Positions 1 to 11,831 of a stretch of 64,000 nt of DNA are shown here, piece after piece; the first letter of the stretch is position 1, and each line of letters begins with the position of its first letter. The notes beneath the pieces are model-generated. The model did no database searches. It was not told the DNA's origin and worked only from the letters and a program-made list of their open reading frames with translations. The stretch is from Paracidovorax avenae ATCC 19860 (lineage in GTDB: Bacteria; Pseudomonadota; Gammaproteobacteria; Burkholderiales; Burkholderiaceae_C), in assembly GCF_000176855.2 (NCBI RefSeq), contig NC_015138.1, positions 5,332,001 to 5,396,000 of the forward strand. Direction: 5' to 3'. A program made the position numbers and the translations under genes.

Positions 1-2
1 AG

Positions 3-179
3 TATTCCGACCCGGACTGGCGCCCGATCATCCCGGAGTGGGACGAGATCAATATCCAGGCGCTGGGGGTCGCGATCTCCGAAGTCCTGATCGGCAGGAA
101 GCAGCCCCGGGAAGCCCTCGACGGCGTGGTGCCCAAGGTCTCCGACATCATGCGGCGCGGCGGCTATCTCAAAGGGTGA
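3..179 (+). CDS. sugar ABC transporter substrate-binding protein, C-terminal end (partial)
   Basis: The frame is open from the window edge and stops at 177-179, giving the last 58 residues of a protein that begins upstream. The tail (IQALGVAISEVLIGRK, then ALDGVVPKVSDIMRRGGYLKG) has the form of the C-terminal helices of family 1 extracellular solute-binding proteins, where several copies of the protein-specific end follow a W-x-E-I pattern. Six bases separate it from the MalF-type permease, which supports its being the binding protein of that importer. The call rests mainly on context plus the tail pattern; the signal peptide and ligand-binding lobes lie outside the window. Confidence 0.75.
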   Translation, partial: YSDPDWRPIIPEWDEINIQALGVAISEVLIGRKQPREALDGVVPKVSDIMRRGGYLKG

Positions 180-185
180 TCGGCC

Positions 186-1076
186 ATGAAGACTCCCCGT
201 TGGGTGCCGTGGATCTACGTCGGGCCGGCGGCCCTCGTCATGGCCGCGGCTTGCCTCTATCCGGTACTGTCCGCGCTGCGGCTGGGCTTCTACGACTGGA
301 GCATCGGCACCCCCTGGTCCGACGCACGCTGGGTTGGCCTGGACACCTTCACACGCACGCTGCAGGAGCCGGCCGTCTGGCAATCGCTCTGGATCACGCT
401 GCTGTTCTCCTTCGTCTGCGTGACGGCGGAGATGGTGCTGGGCATCGCCCTGGCGCTGGCGCTGGAAGACCGGCCGGGCCGGCCGCTGCGCGGTACCGCG
501 TTCTTCCGCACGCTCTTCATCCTGCCGATGATGATCGCGCCGATCGCGGTCGGCCTCATCTGGCGCTATGTCTTCGATGCGCAGTTCGGGCTACTCAACG
601 CACTGCTCGGCGTGGTCGGCGCCGCACCTCAGGCCTGGCTGGCCGATGAGCACCTTGCCTTCGCTGCCATCGTCATCGCCGACATCTGGCAGTGGACGCC
701 CTTCGTCTTCATCATGATGATCGCCGCTCTGGCCAATGTGGACGGATCGGTGCTGGAGGCGGCGCGCATGGACGGCGCCAACTGGTGGCAGACCACCTTC
801 CGGGTCAAGCTGCCCATGGTGATGAGCGTCATCGTGGTGACCCTGCTGATGCGGCTCATCGACGCCTTCCGCGTGCTGGAAGTGATCTACATCCTCACTT
901 TCGGCGGGCCGGGCGCCTCGACCGAGATCCTCTCGCTGCACATCTACAAAACGGCTTTCGTCGGCCAGCAGCTGGGCGCCGCCGCCGCGATCTCCGTGCT
1001 GCTGCTCGCCGTCGTGGCGGGGCTCTCCTGCCTCGCGCTGCGCCTGTCCAACCCGCTTGCCGAGGAGCATTCATGA
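186..1076 (+). CDS. sugar ABC transporter permease, MalF/UgpA type
   Basis: This 296-residue inner-membrane protein is one half of a carbohydrate importer channel. About six hydrophobic segments are visible, beginning near residues 10-30. The cytoplasmic EAA loop reads EAARMDGANWWQTTFRVKLP near residues 190-210; it is the surface that docks on the ATPase subunit. The length is normal for the family. The start at 186 follows the binding-protein stop by six bases, and the stop overlaps the next ATG (ATGA at 1073-1076), so the two permeases are probably translationally coupled. The substrate cannot be read from the sequence, but the downstream lactonase and semialdehyde dehydrogenase point to a pentose or a related sugar. 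No ATPase gene lies in the visible part of the operon. Confidence 0.92.
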   Translation: MKTPRWVPWIYVGPAALVMAAACLYPVLSALRLGFYDWSIGTPWSDARWVGLDTFTRTLQEPAVWQSLWITLLFSFVCVTAEMVLGIALALALEDRPGRPLRGTAFFRTLFILPMMIAPIAVGLIWRYVFDAQFGLLNALLGVVGAAPQAWLADEHLAFAAIVIADIWQWTPFVFIMMIAALANVDGSVLEAARMDGANWWQTTFRVKLPMVMSVIVVTLLMRLIDAFRVLEVIYILTFGGPGASTEILSLHIYKTAFVGQQLGAAAAISVLLLAVVAGLSCLALRLSNPLAEEHS

Positions 1077-1948
1077 ACGCCCCCGCCCTGCCTCCGACCG
1101 CCGCCCTGCGGCGCCCCGGCCGCTACCGCGCCTTCCAGCCGGCGGACCTGCTGCATTACGCGGTGCTGTCGCTGCTGGCGCTCTTTTGCGTGCTGCCGAT
1201 CGCGGTGATGTTCGCCACCTCGTTCAAGCTGCAGAGCCAGCTGTTCTCGACGGGGCTGAACTTCTTGTTCGTGCCCACGCTGGAGAACTACCGCGAGGTG
1301 CTGTTCGGCGACAACTTCGACCGCTACCTGGTCAACAGCCTGATCGTGGGCGTCAGCGCCACCGCCATCACGCTGGTGCTGGGCTGCATGGCCGCCTACG
1401 GCCTGGTGCGGCTGCGTTTCCGCGGCCGGCAGGCGATCGGCTACGCCACGCTGCTGCTGCGCACCGTGCCGCTGGCGGTGCTGGCGGTGCCGGTGTTCAT
1501 GATCTGGTCGCAGGCGGGCCTGGCCAACTCGCTCGCGGGCCTGGTGCTGCTCTACGTGGCGGTCAACCTGCCGTTCACCATCTGGCTGCTGTACGGCTTC
1601 ATCCAGCAGGTGCCCGTGGAGCTGGAAGAGGCCGCCGCCATCGACGGCTGCGGACCGGTGGAGGTGTTCTGGCGGATCGTGCTGCCGCTGATCCGGCCGG
1701 GCCTGGCGGCGGCCGCCATCTTCACCTTCCGCATCGCATGGAACGAATTCATCCTGGCGCTGGTGCTCACCGACCGCGCCACCCGCACGCTGCCCGTGGC
1801 CGCTTCGCTCTACGTCACCGACATCGGCGTGGATTGGGGGAAGGTCATGGCGCTCGGCAGCCTGATCGCCATTCCGCCGCTGATCTTCACCTTCCTTGCC
1901 GCACGCCAGATCATCACCGGGCTCACGGCCGGGGCCGTGAAGGGTTGA
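1073..1948 (+). CDS. sugar ABC transporter permease, MalG type
   Basis: The 291-residue product is the second permease of the carbohydrate importer. It has about six membrane segments, and its EAA loop (ELEEAAAIDGCGPVEVFWRI, followed by VLPLIRPG) lies around residues 185-210. The start ATG at 1073 overlaps the previous stop by four bases; this start gives MNAPALPPTAALRRPGRYRAF and then the first membrane helix, which suits the family, while longer in-frame extensions are only read-through of the upstream gene. It pairs with the MalF-type permease to form the heterodimeric channel. The next gene starts 11 bases downstream, continuing the operon. Confidence 0.92.
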   Translation: MNAPALPPTAALRRPGRYRAFQPADLLHYAVLSLLALFCVLPIAVMFATSFKLQSQLFSTGLNFLFVPTLENYREVLFGDNFDRYLVNSLIVGVSATAITLVLGCMAAYGLVRLRFRGRQAIGYATLLLRTVPLAVLAVPVFMIWSQAGLANSLAGLVLLYVAVNLPFTIWLLYGFIQQVPVELEEAAAIDGCGPVEVFWRIVLPLIRPGLAAAAIFTFRIAWNEFILALVLTDRATRTLPVAASLYVTDIGVDWGKVMALGSLIAIPPLIFTFLAARQIITGLTAGAVKG

Positions 1949-1959
1949 GAAAGATCCTC

Positions 1960-2979
1960 ATGCAGCACTCTTCCATCAACCGGCGCTCCGCCGTGTCCTC
2001 ATTGCTCGCCATCCCAGCCTGCCTGAACGCCATGACCACCCCGCCCCCACCCACCTTCCCTGCGCCGGAAATCCTCGACGATCGCCTGGCACCCGTCCTG
2101 CGAGGTGCGGTTCTAGAACGCCTCTGCACTGGCGCCACCTGGAGCGAAGGCCCCGTCTGGATGCACGAAGATGCCTCCGTGCTCTGGAGCGACATTCCCG
2201 CCAACCGCATGCTGCGCTGGTCGCCGCAAAGCGGCATGACGGTCTGGCGCGCCGGCGTCGATTTCACGAACGGCCACGCGCGCGAGCGCAACGGCGACCT
2301 GCTGCACTGTTCCCACGGCCAGCGCGCCATCGTCCGCACCCGCTGCGGCCCGAGCGGCGTGGATGCGGCCACGGCGGACGAGGTGGTGGTGAGTCACTAC
2401 CAGGGCCGGCGACTCAACTCGCCCAACGACGTGGTGGTGCGCAGCGATGGCACCATCTGGTTCACCGATCCGCCCTACGGCATCCTGAGCGACCGCGAGG
2501 GCCACAAGGCGCCTTCCGAACAGGCGGCCAACCACGTGTTCTGCTTCGACCCGCGCACCGGCCAGCTCACCGCAGCCACGTCGCAAGTCGAGGAGCCGAA
2601 CGGACTGGCCTTCTCGCCCGACGAGAAAACGCTCTACGTGAGCGACACCTCGGCCGCCCTGCGGCCCCAGGGTGGCCGCCACCGGATCGTGGCGTTCAGT
2701 GTGCAGGGCACGCGGCTTGGCGCCATGCGCGTGGTTGCCGACATCGCGCCAGGCGTGCCCGACGGCTTTCGAATCGACCGACACGGCTGGATCTACACCA
2801 GCAGCGAGGACGCCGTGCAGGTGCTGGCGCCGGACGGCACGCGGCTCGGTCGCATCCCGGTGCCAGAGAAGGTCGGCAACCTCACCTTCGGCGGCCCGCT
2901 GCGCAATGAGCTCTACATCGCGGCCAGCACCTCGCTCTACCGCATCACCCTGCACACCCAAGGAATCCAGACGCCATGA
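1960..2979 (+). CDS. SMP-30/gluconolactonase family sugar lactonase
   Basis: A 339-residue six-bladed beta-propeller hydrolase of the SMP-30/LRE family, which opens aldonolactones to sugar acids. The three metal-ligand positions of the family are recognisable: Glu in WSEGPVW near residue 65, Asn in LNSPNDVVV near residue 155, and Asp in PDGFRID near residue 270. The start at 1960 (MQHSSINRRSAVSS) adds an RR-containing hydrophobic leader that might direct export; the in-frame ATG at MTTPPPPTF would give a leaderless enzyme, so the location in the cell is uncertain. It sits between the importer and a semialdehyde dehydrogenase and overlaps the next gene by four bases. A role in lactone hydrolysis within a non-phosphorylative sugar pathway is inferred. 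Confidence 0.85.
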   Translation: MQHSSINRRSAVSSLLAIPACLNAMTTPPPPTFPAPEILDDRLAPVLRGAVLERLCTGATWSEGPVWMHEDASVLWSDIPANRMLRWSPQSGMTVWRAGVDFTNGHARERNGDLLHCSHGQRAIVRTRCGPSGVDAATADEVVVSHYQGRRLNSPNDVVVRSDGTIWFTDPPYGILSDREGHKAPSEQAANHVFCFDPRTGQLTAATSQVEEPNGLAFSPDEKTLYVSDTSAALRPQGGRHRIVAFSVQGTRLGAMRVVADIAPGVPDGFRIDRHGWIYTSSEDAVQVLAPDGTRLGRIPVPEKVGNLTFGGPLRNELYIAASTSLYRITLHTQGIQTP

Positions 2980-3923
2980 CCCCGTTCCGCGACACCCTGC
3001 TGCTGGTCGAGAAATGCAGCCACTGCTTCAGCTACTACGACATCGAGAGCGGGCAGCGCCTGCACAGCATCGCGCTGGGCGAGTTTCCGCACGAGTTCGT
3101 CGCCGATCCCGAAGGTCGCTTCGCCTACGTGGGGCATTACGGCGTGGAAACCTCCGGCCACATCGGCGCGGGCGGCACGGCGATCTTCCAGATCGACATC
3201 GCCGCGAAACGGCTGGTGCGCACCATCGAGCTGGCGCCCTTCAACCGGCTGCACGGCATGCAGATGGACCGCGACGGACGCCTGTACGTGCTCAGCGAAG
3301 ACCGCGCCCAGCTGGTGGTGCTGGACCATCCGGCCACCGACACGGCGCCGCGCCGCGCCGTGCCCGTGGGCGGCATCAAGAGCCATCTCTTCGCGCTCAC
3401 GCGCGACGGGCAGACCGCCTTCGCGATGAACCTGCTCTCGCACACCGTCACCCGCGTGCGGCCCCACGACGCCACCGTGGCGCCACTGGCCTGCATGCCG
3501 GGCGAGAAGCCGGAAGGCTACGCGCTCAGCGCCGACGAGAAGACGCTTTACGTGACCTGCCGCTGGAGCAACACGCTGTGCGCCATCGACACGGAGAGCA
3601 TGCAGGTCGTGCGCCGTGCGCCCTCGCGCGACGATGCCACCCGGCTCTATCTCTACCGCGACGGCCGGCTGGTGGTGACCAACTACGGCGACCGCAGCCT
3701 CTCGATCGTCGATCCGCACACCCTCGAAGAGCTGGCGCACGTGCCGATGCCGGCGCGCGCGATCGCCCTGAGCTACCACCCGGAGCGGCCCATCGCCTTC
3801 GTGTCGCAGGACGACGACCGGGTGGGCATCTTCGACATGGACACCCTGAAGTTCAGCCGCTTCATCGCCACTCAGCGCGAGCCCGACGTTTCGTGCGTGG
3901 TGCGCCTGCCTGAAGGCGCCTGA
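2976..3923 (+). CDS. YVTN/YncE-like beta-propeller protein of a sugar-oxidation operon
   Basis: This 315-residue protein is made of repeated blade-like segments (for example [44 protein letters not shown]) typical of YVTN/lactonase-type seven-bladed propellers. No signal peptide is evident at the N-terminus ([20 protein letters not shown]), so it is probably cytoplasmic. Its start overlaps the stop of the SMP-30 gene (ATGA, 2976-2979), implying coupled translation. Relatives include 6-phosphogluconolactonase-like proteins and surface propellers. The pairing with a second, different lactonase-fold protein suggests either another lactone substrate or a binding role. The fold assignment is good but the activity is unknown. 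Confidence 0.7.
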   Translation: MTPFRDTLLLVEKCSHCFSYYDIESGQRLHSIALGEFPHEFVADPEGRFAYVGHYGVETSGHIGAGGTAIFQIDIAAKRLVRTIELAPFNRLHGMQMDRDGRLYVLSEDRAQLVVLDHPATDTAPRRAVPVGGIKSHLFALTRDGQTAFAMNLLSHTVTRVRPHDATVAPLACMPGEKPEGYALSADEKTLYVTCRWSNTLCAIDTESMQVVRRAPSRDDATRLYLYRDGRLVVTNYGDRSLSIVDPHTLEELAHVPMPARAIALSYHPERPIAFVSQDDDRVGIFDMDTLKFSRFIATQREPDVSCVVRLPEGA

Positions 3924-3963
3924 CGCAGCACCGCCACGATTTCCTGCACAGCACCACAGCACC

Positions 3964-5574
3964 ATGCAACAGCATCAGTTCACGCATTTCCAACCCACGG
4001 GCGAGATGGTCATCGGCGTCGCCACGGCGCGCGGCACCGAGGGCAGCCAGCGCGCCTTCGACCCTGCGCGCAACAGCGAGATCGCCGAACCCGCCTTCGG
4101 CATGGGCGGCACGGCGGAAGTCGATCGCGCCTGCGCCCTGGCGCGCGACGCCTTCGACCCCTACCGCGCCCTGCCGCTGGAGCGCCGCGCCGCCTTCCTC
4201 GAAACCATCGCCGGCCGCATCCTGGACCTGGGCGATGCGCTCATCGCCCGTGCCCAGGCCGAAAGCGGCTTGCCCGCCGCCCGCCTGCAGGGTGAGCGCA
4301 CCCGCACCGTCAGCCAGCTGCGCCTCTTCGCCCAGGTGGTGCGGGACGGCCACTTCCTGCGCGCGACCATCGACCCGGCCCTGCCCGCGCGCCAACCGCT
4401 GCCGCGTGCCGACCTGCGCCTGGCGAAGATCCCGCTCGGCCCGGTGGCGGTGTTCGGCGCGAGCAACTTCCCGCTGGCCTTCTCGGTGGCGGGCGGCGAC
4501 ACTGCCGCGGCCCTGGCGGCCGGTGCGCCGGTGGTGGTGAAAGCCCACGGAGCGCACCTGGGCACGTCGGAAATGGTGGGCCGCGCGATCCAGCAGGCGG
4601 TGGCCGACTGCGGCCTGCCCGAGGGCGTGTTCTCGCTGCTGTTCGGCGCGGGCTACCAGATCGGCGAGGCGCTGGTGGCGCACCCGGCCATCAAGGCGGT
4701 GGGCTTCACCGGTTCGCGCCAGGGCGGGCTGGCGCTGGTACGGGTGGCCAACGCGCGGCCCGAGCCGATCCCCGTTTATGCGGAGATGAGCAGCATCAAC
4801 CCGGTCTTCCTGTTTCCGGCGGCGCTCGCTGCGCGCGCAGAGGCCATGGCTCGGGGCTTCGTGGATTCGCTCACGTTAGGTGCGGGCCAGTTCTGCACCA
4901 ATCCGGGTCTGGTGATCGCCATCGACAGCCCAGGCCTGCAGCGCTTCGTCTCCGCGGCCAGTGAGGCACTGGCGGCCAAGCCCGCACAGACCATGCTGAC
5001 GCCGGGCATCCACCAGGCCTACGCCGCCAGCACGGCCCGGGCCGAGGAGGTGGCGGGGGTGGAGAAGGCCGCATCAGGCCTGTCCGCCGGCGACATGCCC
5101 AACGCCGCGAGCGCAGCGCTCTACGCGACCGATGCGCAGTGCCTGCTGTCGTCTCCCGCACTGATGGAAGAAATGTTCGGGCCGGCCTCCGTCGTCGTGC
5201 GCTGCCGCAGCCTGGAAGAGATGCGCGCGGTGGCCGAGCACCTGGAAGGCCAGCTGACCGCGACGCTGCAGATCGACGCGGACGACCAGGCGGATGCCGC
5301 GCAGCTGCTGCCGGTGCTTGAACGCAAGGCTGGCCGCATCCTGGCCAACGGTTTCCCGACCGGGGTGGAGGTCTGCCACGCCATGGTGCATGGCGGGCCC
5401 TTCCCCTCGACCTCGAACGCCCTGTTCACCTCCGTAGGCTCCGCCGCCATCGACCGCTTCCTGCGGCCGGTGTGCTACCAGGATCTGCCAGATGGCCTGC
5501 GGCCTGCGGCGCTGCAGGACGGCAACCCACTCGCGCTCTGGCGCCTGGTGGACGGCGCATTCGTGCAGCGCTGA
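3964..5574 (+). CDS. alpha-ketoglutarate semialdehyde (2,5-dioxovalerate) dehydrogenase
   Basis: A 536-residue NAD(P)-dependent aldehyde dehydrogenase of the KGSADH branch. The catalytic cysteine lies in GQFCTNPGL near residue 311 and the general-base glutamate in [12 protein letters not shown] near residue 274. The phrase [16 protein letters not shown] and the end of the protein ([19 protein letters not shown]) are characteristic of 2,5-dioxovalerate dehydrogenases that convert alpha-ketoglutarate semialdehyde to 2-oxoglutarate. This is the last step of non-phosphorylative pentose, hexarate and hydroxyproline routes. The gene starts 40 bases after the propeller gene on the same strand, so it is probably the operon's terminal enzyme. 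The dehydratases expected in the pathway are not in the window. Confidence 0.9.
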   Translation: MQQHQFTHFQPTGEMVIGVATARGTEGSQRAFDPARNSEIAEPAFGMGGTAEVDRACALARDAFDPYRALPLERRAAFLETIAGRILDLGDALIARAQAESGLPAARLQGERTRTVSQLRLFAQVVRDGHFLRATIDPALPARQPLPRADLRLAKIPLGPVAVFGASNFPLAFSVAGGDTAAALAAGAPVVVKAHGAHLGTSEMVGRAIQQAVADCGLPEGVFSLLFGAGYQIGEALVAHPAIKAVGFTGSRQGGLALVRVANARPEPIPVYAEMSSINPVFLFPAALAARAEAMARGFVDSLTLGAGQFCTNPGLVIAIDSPGLQRFVSAASEALAAKPAQTMLTPGIHQAYAASTARAEEVAGVEKAASGLSAGDMPNAASAALYATDAQCLLSSPALMEEMFGPASVVVRCRSLEEMRAVAEHLEGQLTATLQIDADDQADAAQLLPVLERKAGRILANGFPTGVEVCHAMVHGGPFPSTSNALFTSVGSAAIDRFLRPVCYQDLPDGLRPAALQDGNPLALWRLVDGAFVQR

Positions 5575-5601
5575 AGGGTGGCGCGCCCGGTCCGCGGGGC
5601 G

Positions 5602-8655
<3,054 letters not shown>

Positions 8656-8752
8656 TGAGGGCGTCGGCAAGCGGGAAACCCACCATGATAGGTGAGGCGG
8701 GCCGGCGGCGCCCGTGCCCATAATCAGAGCCCGTTCCACCGGCGCCCGCGCC

Positions 8753-9355
8753 ATGACCTTGCCGCCCACCGCTTCCACCGCCATCACCCGCCAGGACCGC
8801 GAACGCCTGCAGGGCCATCCCGCCCGGGCCGTCTGGCTCACGGGCCTCTCGGCCGCGGGCAAGACCACCCTCGCGCACGCGCTGGAGGCCTCGCTGCACC
8901 GCGACGGCCTGCGCACCTTCGTGATCGACGGCGACCGCCTGCGCGCCGGGCTCAGCAGCGACCTGGGCTTCACCGACGCGGACCGGGCCGAGAGCATCCG
9001 GCGGGCCGCGCACGTGGCGCGGCTATTCGTGGATGCGGGGATGGTCGCCATCGTCGCGCTGATCTCGCCATTCCGCGCCGAGCGCGCGGCTGCGCAGGCG
9101 CTGTTCGCGCCCGGGGATTTCCTCGAGGTGTACGTGAACGTGCCGCTCGCCGTGGCCGAGGAGCGCGATCCCAAGGGCCTGTACCGGCGCGCCCGCAGCG
9201 GTGCGCTGCCGCGCTTCACGGGGATCGATTCGCCCTACGAGCCGCCGGAGGCTCCCGCGTTGGAGTTGCGCACCGATGCGCTTTCCGTGGCGCAGTGCGT
9301 GCAGCGCCTGCGCGCGCAACTGGGCCTGCCGCCCACCCAGGCCCACCTTTCCTGA
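8753..9355 (+). CDS. cysC: adenylylsulfate kinase
   Basis: APS kinase phosphorylates adenosine 5'-phosphosulfate to PAPS in sulfate assimilation and sulfonation. The 200-residue product has the P-loop [11 protein letters not shown] near residues 33-43, the substrate-binding [18 protein letters not shown] segment, the lid-type run [11 protein letters not shown], and the kinase-type [20 protein letters not shown]. The length matches stand-alone CysC. The ATG at 8753 is preferred; an ATG at 8714 would add 13 residues with no family match. It is divergent from uvrA with 97 bases between, and no other sulfate-assimilation gene adjoins it. A possible role in making sulfated surface or signalling molecules is only speculation. 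Confidence 0.93.
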   Translation: MTLPPTASTAITRQDRERLQGHPARAVWLTGLSAAGKTTLAHALEASLHRDGLRTFVIDGDRLRAGLSSDLGFTDADRAESIRRAAHVARLFVDAGMVAIVALISPFRAERAAAQALFAPGDFLEVYVNVPLAVAEERDPKGLYRRARSGALPRFTGIDSPYEPPEAPALELRTDALSVAQCVQRLRAQLGLPPTQAHLS

Positions 9356-9458
9356 TCCGCAGGCCCGCCGGCCCGCAGCCCGGCGGTGGTTCGGCCATGG
9401 GCTGCGGAAACTGCGCAGAACGCGCTTTCCATAGCGAGGTGGTTCCGTCATGATGGAG

Positions 9459-9495
9459 GGTTACGCTTTCCGTGCCCGACGGTTACGCTTTCTGT
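9459..9495 (+). repeat. short direct repeat upstream of the ubiquitin-domain gene
   Basis: Two copies of GGTTACGCTTTCYGT lie at 9459-9473 and 9481-9495, offset by 22 bases (two helical turns), with one C/T mismatch. They fall in the 189-base gap between cysC and the ubiquitin-domain gene, 50-86 bases before its ATG. Such spacing is typical of paired regulator sites, but no regulator is identified; they could equally be remnants of a local duplication. Confidence 0.45.
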
Positions 9496-9544
9496 ACCCC
9501 CGCCCTTTGGCCCACCGGCCTTCCGGTCGTGCCACCGTTTTCCC

Positions 9545-10408
9545 ATGCCTTCCGGTCTTTCCCCCGCTTTCCCTCTGCGCGCCACCGCCCCCCTGCGCCG
9601 CGCCTTCGCCCGATTTGCGCTCATCTGCGTGCTCGCCTTCGGGACGCAGGGTGCCTGGGCCATGCAGATCTTCGTGAAGATGCTTTCGGGCGAAACCTTG
9701 ACGCTGGACGTGGAGCCCAGCGACTCCATCGAAGACGTGAAGTCGAAGATCCAGGACCAGAAGGGCATTCCGCCCGAGCAGCAGCGCCTCATCTTCGCGG
9801 GCAAGCAACTGGAGGACGGCCACACGCTCTCCGACTACAACATCCAGAAGGACTCCACGCTGCACCTCGTGCAGCGCCTGAGCCAGACCACGTTCACAGG
9901 CACGTCGGCCACCGGCACGGGCACCATCGCGGCCACGCTGTCCGGCCCGGCCGTCGCGGGCGGCTGCCAGTTCGACACCACGCAGACCGCCTTCGAGATA
10001 CCTTCCGGCGGCCCGGCCGGCGCGCAGTTCCCCCATGGCGTATTCCGCTTCGTCGCCACCAGCTGCACCGGCAGCGTGACGGTGACGCTGAAATACCCCC
10101 AGGCCCTGCCCGACGGCACCCGCCTCATCAAATTCGGCCCCTCCGGCCCCGGGGCGGACCGCTACACCTGGTTCGAGTGGACGGACGCGCAGATCGCGGG
10201 CGACACGATCACCTTCACCATCACCGACAACGGCGCGGGCGACACCGACCCCACGGTGGGCGTGATCGCCGATCCGGGCGGCCCGGCACTGCTGGCTTCC
10301 GCACCGGCACCCGCGCAGGCCACGCCGGTGCCCACGCTCTCCCCCGCCGCGCTGGTGCTGCTGGCCTGCGCGGCCGGCGTGCTCGGCTGGCGGCAGCGCC
10401 GCCGCTGA
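9545..10408 (+). CDS. exported ubiquitin-domain protein with anchor-type domain and IPTL-CTERM-like tail
   Basis: A 287-residue protein. Residues 1-39 form a Sec signal peptide (basic LRRAFARF, hydrophobic ALICVLAF, cleavage AWA|MQ). Residues 40-112 are a ubiquitin fold, beginning [20 protein letters not shown] and running through [20 protein letters not shown]; by hand alignment 59 of 73 positions match human ubiquitin. Ubiquitin's Lys6, 27, 29, 48 and 63 and the Leu8-Ile44-His68-Val70 patch are kept; Lys11 and Lys33 are replaced, and Arg-Gly-Gly at 74-76 reads Ser-Gln-Thr. Residues about 113-245 resemble the choice-of-anchor U domain ([20 protein letters not shown]). Residues 260-287 ([13 protein letters not shown], a hydrophobic helix, RQRRR) fit IPTL-CTERM sorting signals. 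It cannot be conjugated as written. The start at 9545 was chosen for the signal peptide; no clear ribosome-binding site is seen. Confidence 0.9.
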   Translation: MPSGLSPAFPLRATAPLRRAFARFALICVLAFGTQGAWAMQIFVKMLSGETLTLDVEPSDSIEDVKSKIQDQKGIPPEQQRLIFAGKQLEDGHTLSDYNIQKDSTLHLVQRLSQTTFTGTSATGTGTIAATLSGPAVAGGCQFDTTQTAFEIPSGGPAGAQFPHGVFRFVATSCTGSVTVTLKYPQALPDGTRLIKFGPSGPGADRYTWFEWTDAQIAGDTITFTITDNGAGDTDPTVGVIADPGGPALLASAPAPAQATPVPTLSPAALVLLACAAGVLGWRQRRR

Positions 10409-10472
10409 CGGCCCGCCGGCGCGGGGCGCGCGCGATGGGCGAGAATCGCCGTCTTTCCATCGCCCGCAACCG

Positions 10473-11735
10473 ATGACCACTGCCGTGCCGGACCCCCTGC
10501 CGCCTACGCCCGCGACCGACATCCCCGCCGCCTCCGCCACCACGATGACGCCGCTGGAGCGGCGCTCCAGCCTGTCGCTGGCGCTCATCTTCGCGCTGCG
10601 CATGCTGGGGCTGTTCCTGGTGCTGCCGGTGTTCGCGCTCGAAGCGCGCAAGTACCCGGGTGGCGACGATCCCGCCCTGGTCGGCCTGGCCATGGGCATC
10701 TACGGGCTCACCCAGGCCGTGCTGCAGCTGCCCCTGGGCATGGCCTCCGACCGCTTCGGGCGCAAGCGGGTGATCGTGCTCGGCCTGCTGGTGTTCGCGG
10801 TCGGCAGCCTGCTGGCGGCACTGGCCGATTCGCTCGGCGGGCTGCTGCTGGGCCGCGCGCTGCAGGGCGCGGGGGCCGTCTCCGCCGCCGTCACCGCCCT
10901 GCTGGCTGACCAGACGCGCGACGGCGTGCGCACCAAGGCCATGGCCCTGGTGGGCGGCAGCATCGGGCTGATGTTCGCCGTGGCGCTCGTGGCCGCCCCG
11001 CCGCTGGCGGCCCGCTTCGGCCTGCCCGGCATCTTCGGGCTGACCTGCGCGCTGGCGCTGGCCGGCATCGCCGTGGTGCTCTGGGTGGTGCCCCCCGAGC
11101 CCGCACGCCACGCGGACGCGCCGCGCGGCCGCCTGGCCGACGTGCTGCGCCACCCCGACCTGCTGCGCCTCAACCTCGGCGTCTTCGCGCTGCACACGGT
11201 GCAACTGGCCATGTGGGTGGCCGTGCCCGCGCTGCTGGTGCAGGCCGGGCTGCCCAAGAGCGCGCACTGGCACCTCTACCTGCCCGCCGTGGTGCTGTCC
11301 TTCCTGGCCATGGGCGGCCTGTTCGCCCTGGAACGCGCCGGCCGGCTGCGCGGCGCCCTGCTGGGTGCCATCGGCCTCGTACTGCTGGTGCAGCTCGGGC
11401 TGGGCTGGACGGCCTCGGCCGGCACGCCGCCGGGGCTGTGGGCCCTGGGTGGACTGCTGTTCCTGTTCTTCTGCGGCTTCAACGCGCTCGAAGCCAGCCA
11501 GCCCAGCCTCGTCTCCCGCACCGCGCCGCCGGCCGTGCGCGGCGCGGCGCTGGGCACCTACAACACGCTGCAGTCGCTGGGCCTGTTCGCGGGCGGCGCC
11601 CTGGGTGGTGCGCTACTGCGCTGGGGCGGCGCGCACGGCCTGTTCGTGGCGACCTCCCTGCTCTGCCTCGGCTGGCTGGCGGCGGCCTGGGGGATGCGGC
11701 CGGTTCCTCCGCAGGCCGGTCGTGGGCGGGGATAA
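10473..11735 (+). CDS. MFS transporter, drug-efflux type
   Basis: A 420-residue, twelve-helix inner-membrane transporter of the major facilitator superfamily. The N-terminal half carries the loop 2-3 motif GMASDRFGRKRVIV near residues 89-102 and GRALQGAGAVSAAVTALLAD near residues 127-146, typical of proton-coupled drug exporters (DHA1 type, YajR-like but without an obvious extra C-terminal domain). The first about 30 residues are a polar Pro/Ala-rich tail. The stop lies 97 bases before that of the ClC gene, which faces it. The substrate is unknown. Proximity to uvrA and ssb is probably conserved genome order rather than function. Confidence 0.88.
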   Translation: MTTAVPDPLPPTPATDIPAASATTMTPLERRSSLSLALIFALRMLGLFLVLPVFALEARKYPGGDDPALVGLAMGIYGLTQAVLQLPLGMASDRFGRKRVIVLGLLVFAVGSLLAALADSLGGLLLGRALQGAGAVSAAVTALLADQTRDGVRTKAMALVGGSIGLMFAVALVAAPPLAARFGLPGIFGLTCALALAGIAVVLWVVPPEPARHADAPRGRLADVLRHPDLLRLNLGVFALHTVQLAMWVAVPALLVQAGLPKSAHWHLYLPAVVLSFLAMGGLFALERAGRLRGALLGAIGLVLLVQLGLGWTASAGTPPGLWALGGLLFLFFCGFNALEASQPSLVSRTAPPAVRGAALGTYNTLQSLGLFAGGALGGALLRWGGAHGLFVATSLLCLGWLAAAWGMRPVPPQAGRGRG

Positions 11736-11831
11736 GGCGGCCCGGCACCACCGGCCCTCGCAGGCGCACCGGGGGAGCCCCCGTTACCGCGCGACGCAGG
11801 CGCCGCAATGGCGCCCTGGCGGGCCTCTTCG

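Noticed and set aside
9386..9544. A longer start for the ubiquitin-domain protein at ATG 9386
   Set aside because: The 53 extra residues would bury the signal peptide inside the protein, and they span the direct repeats in the gap.
11770..11783. CGGGGG-AG-CCCCCG hairpin between the MFS and ClC genes
   Set aside because: There is no T-run on either side and the loop is too tight, so it is not called as a terminator; in very GC-rich DNA such a match is expected by chance.
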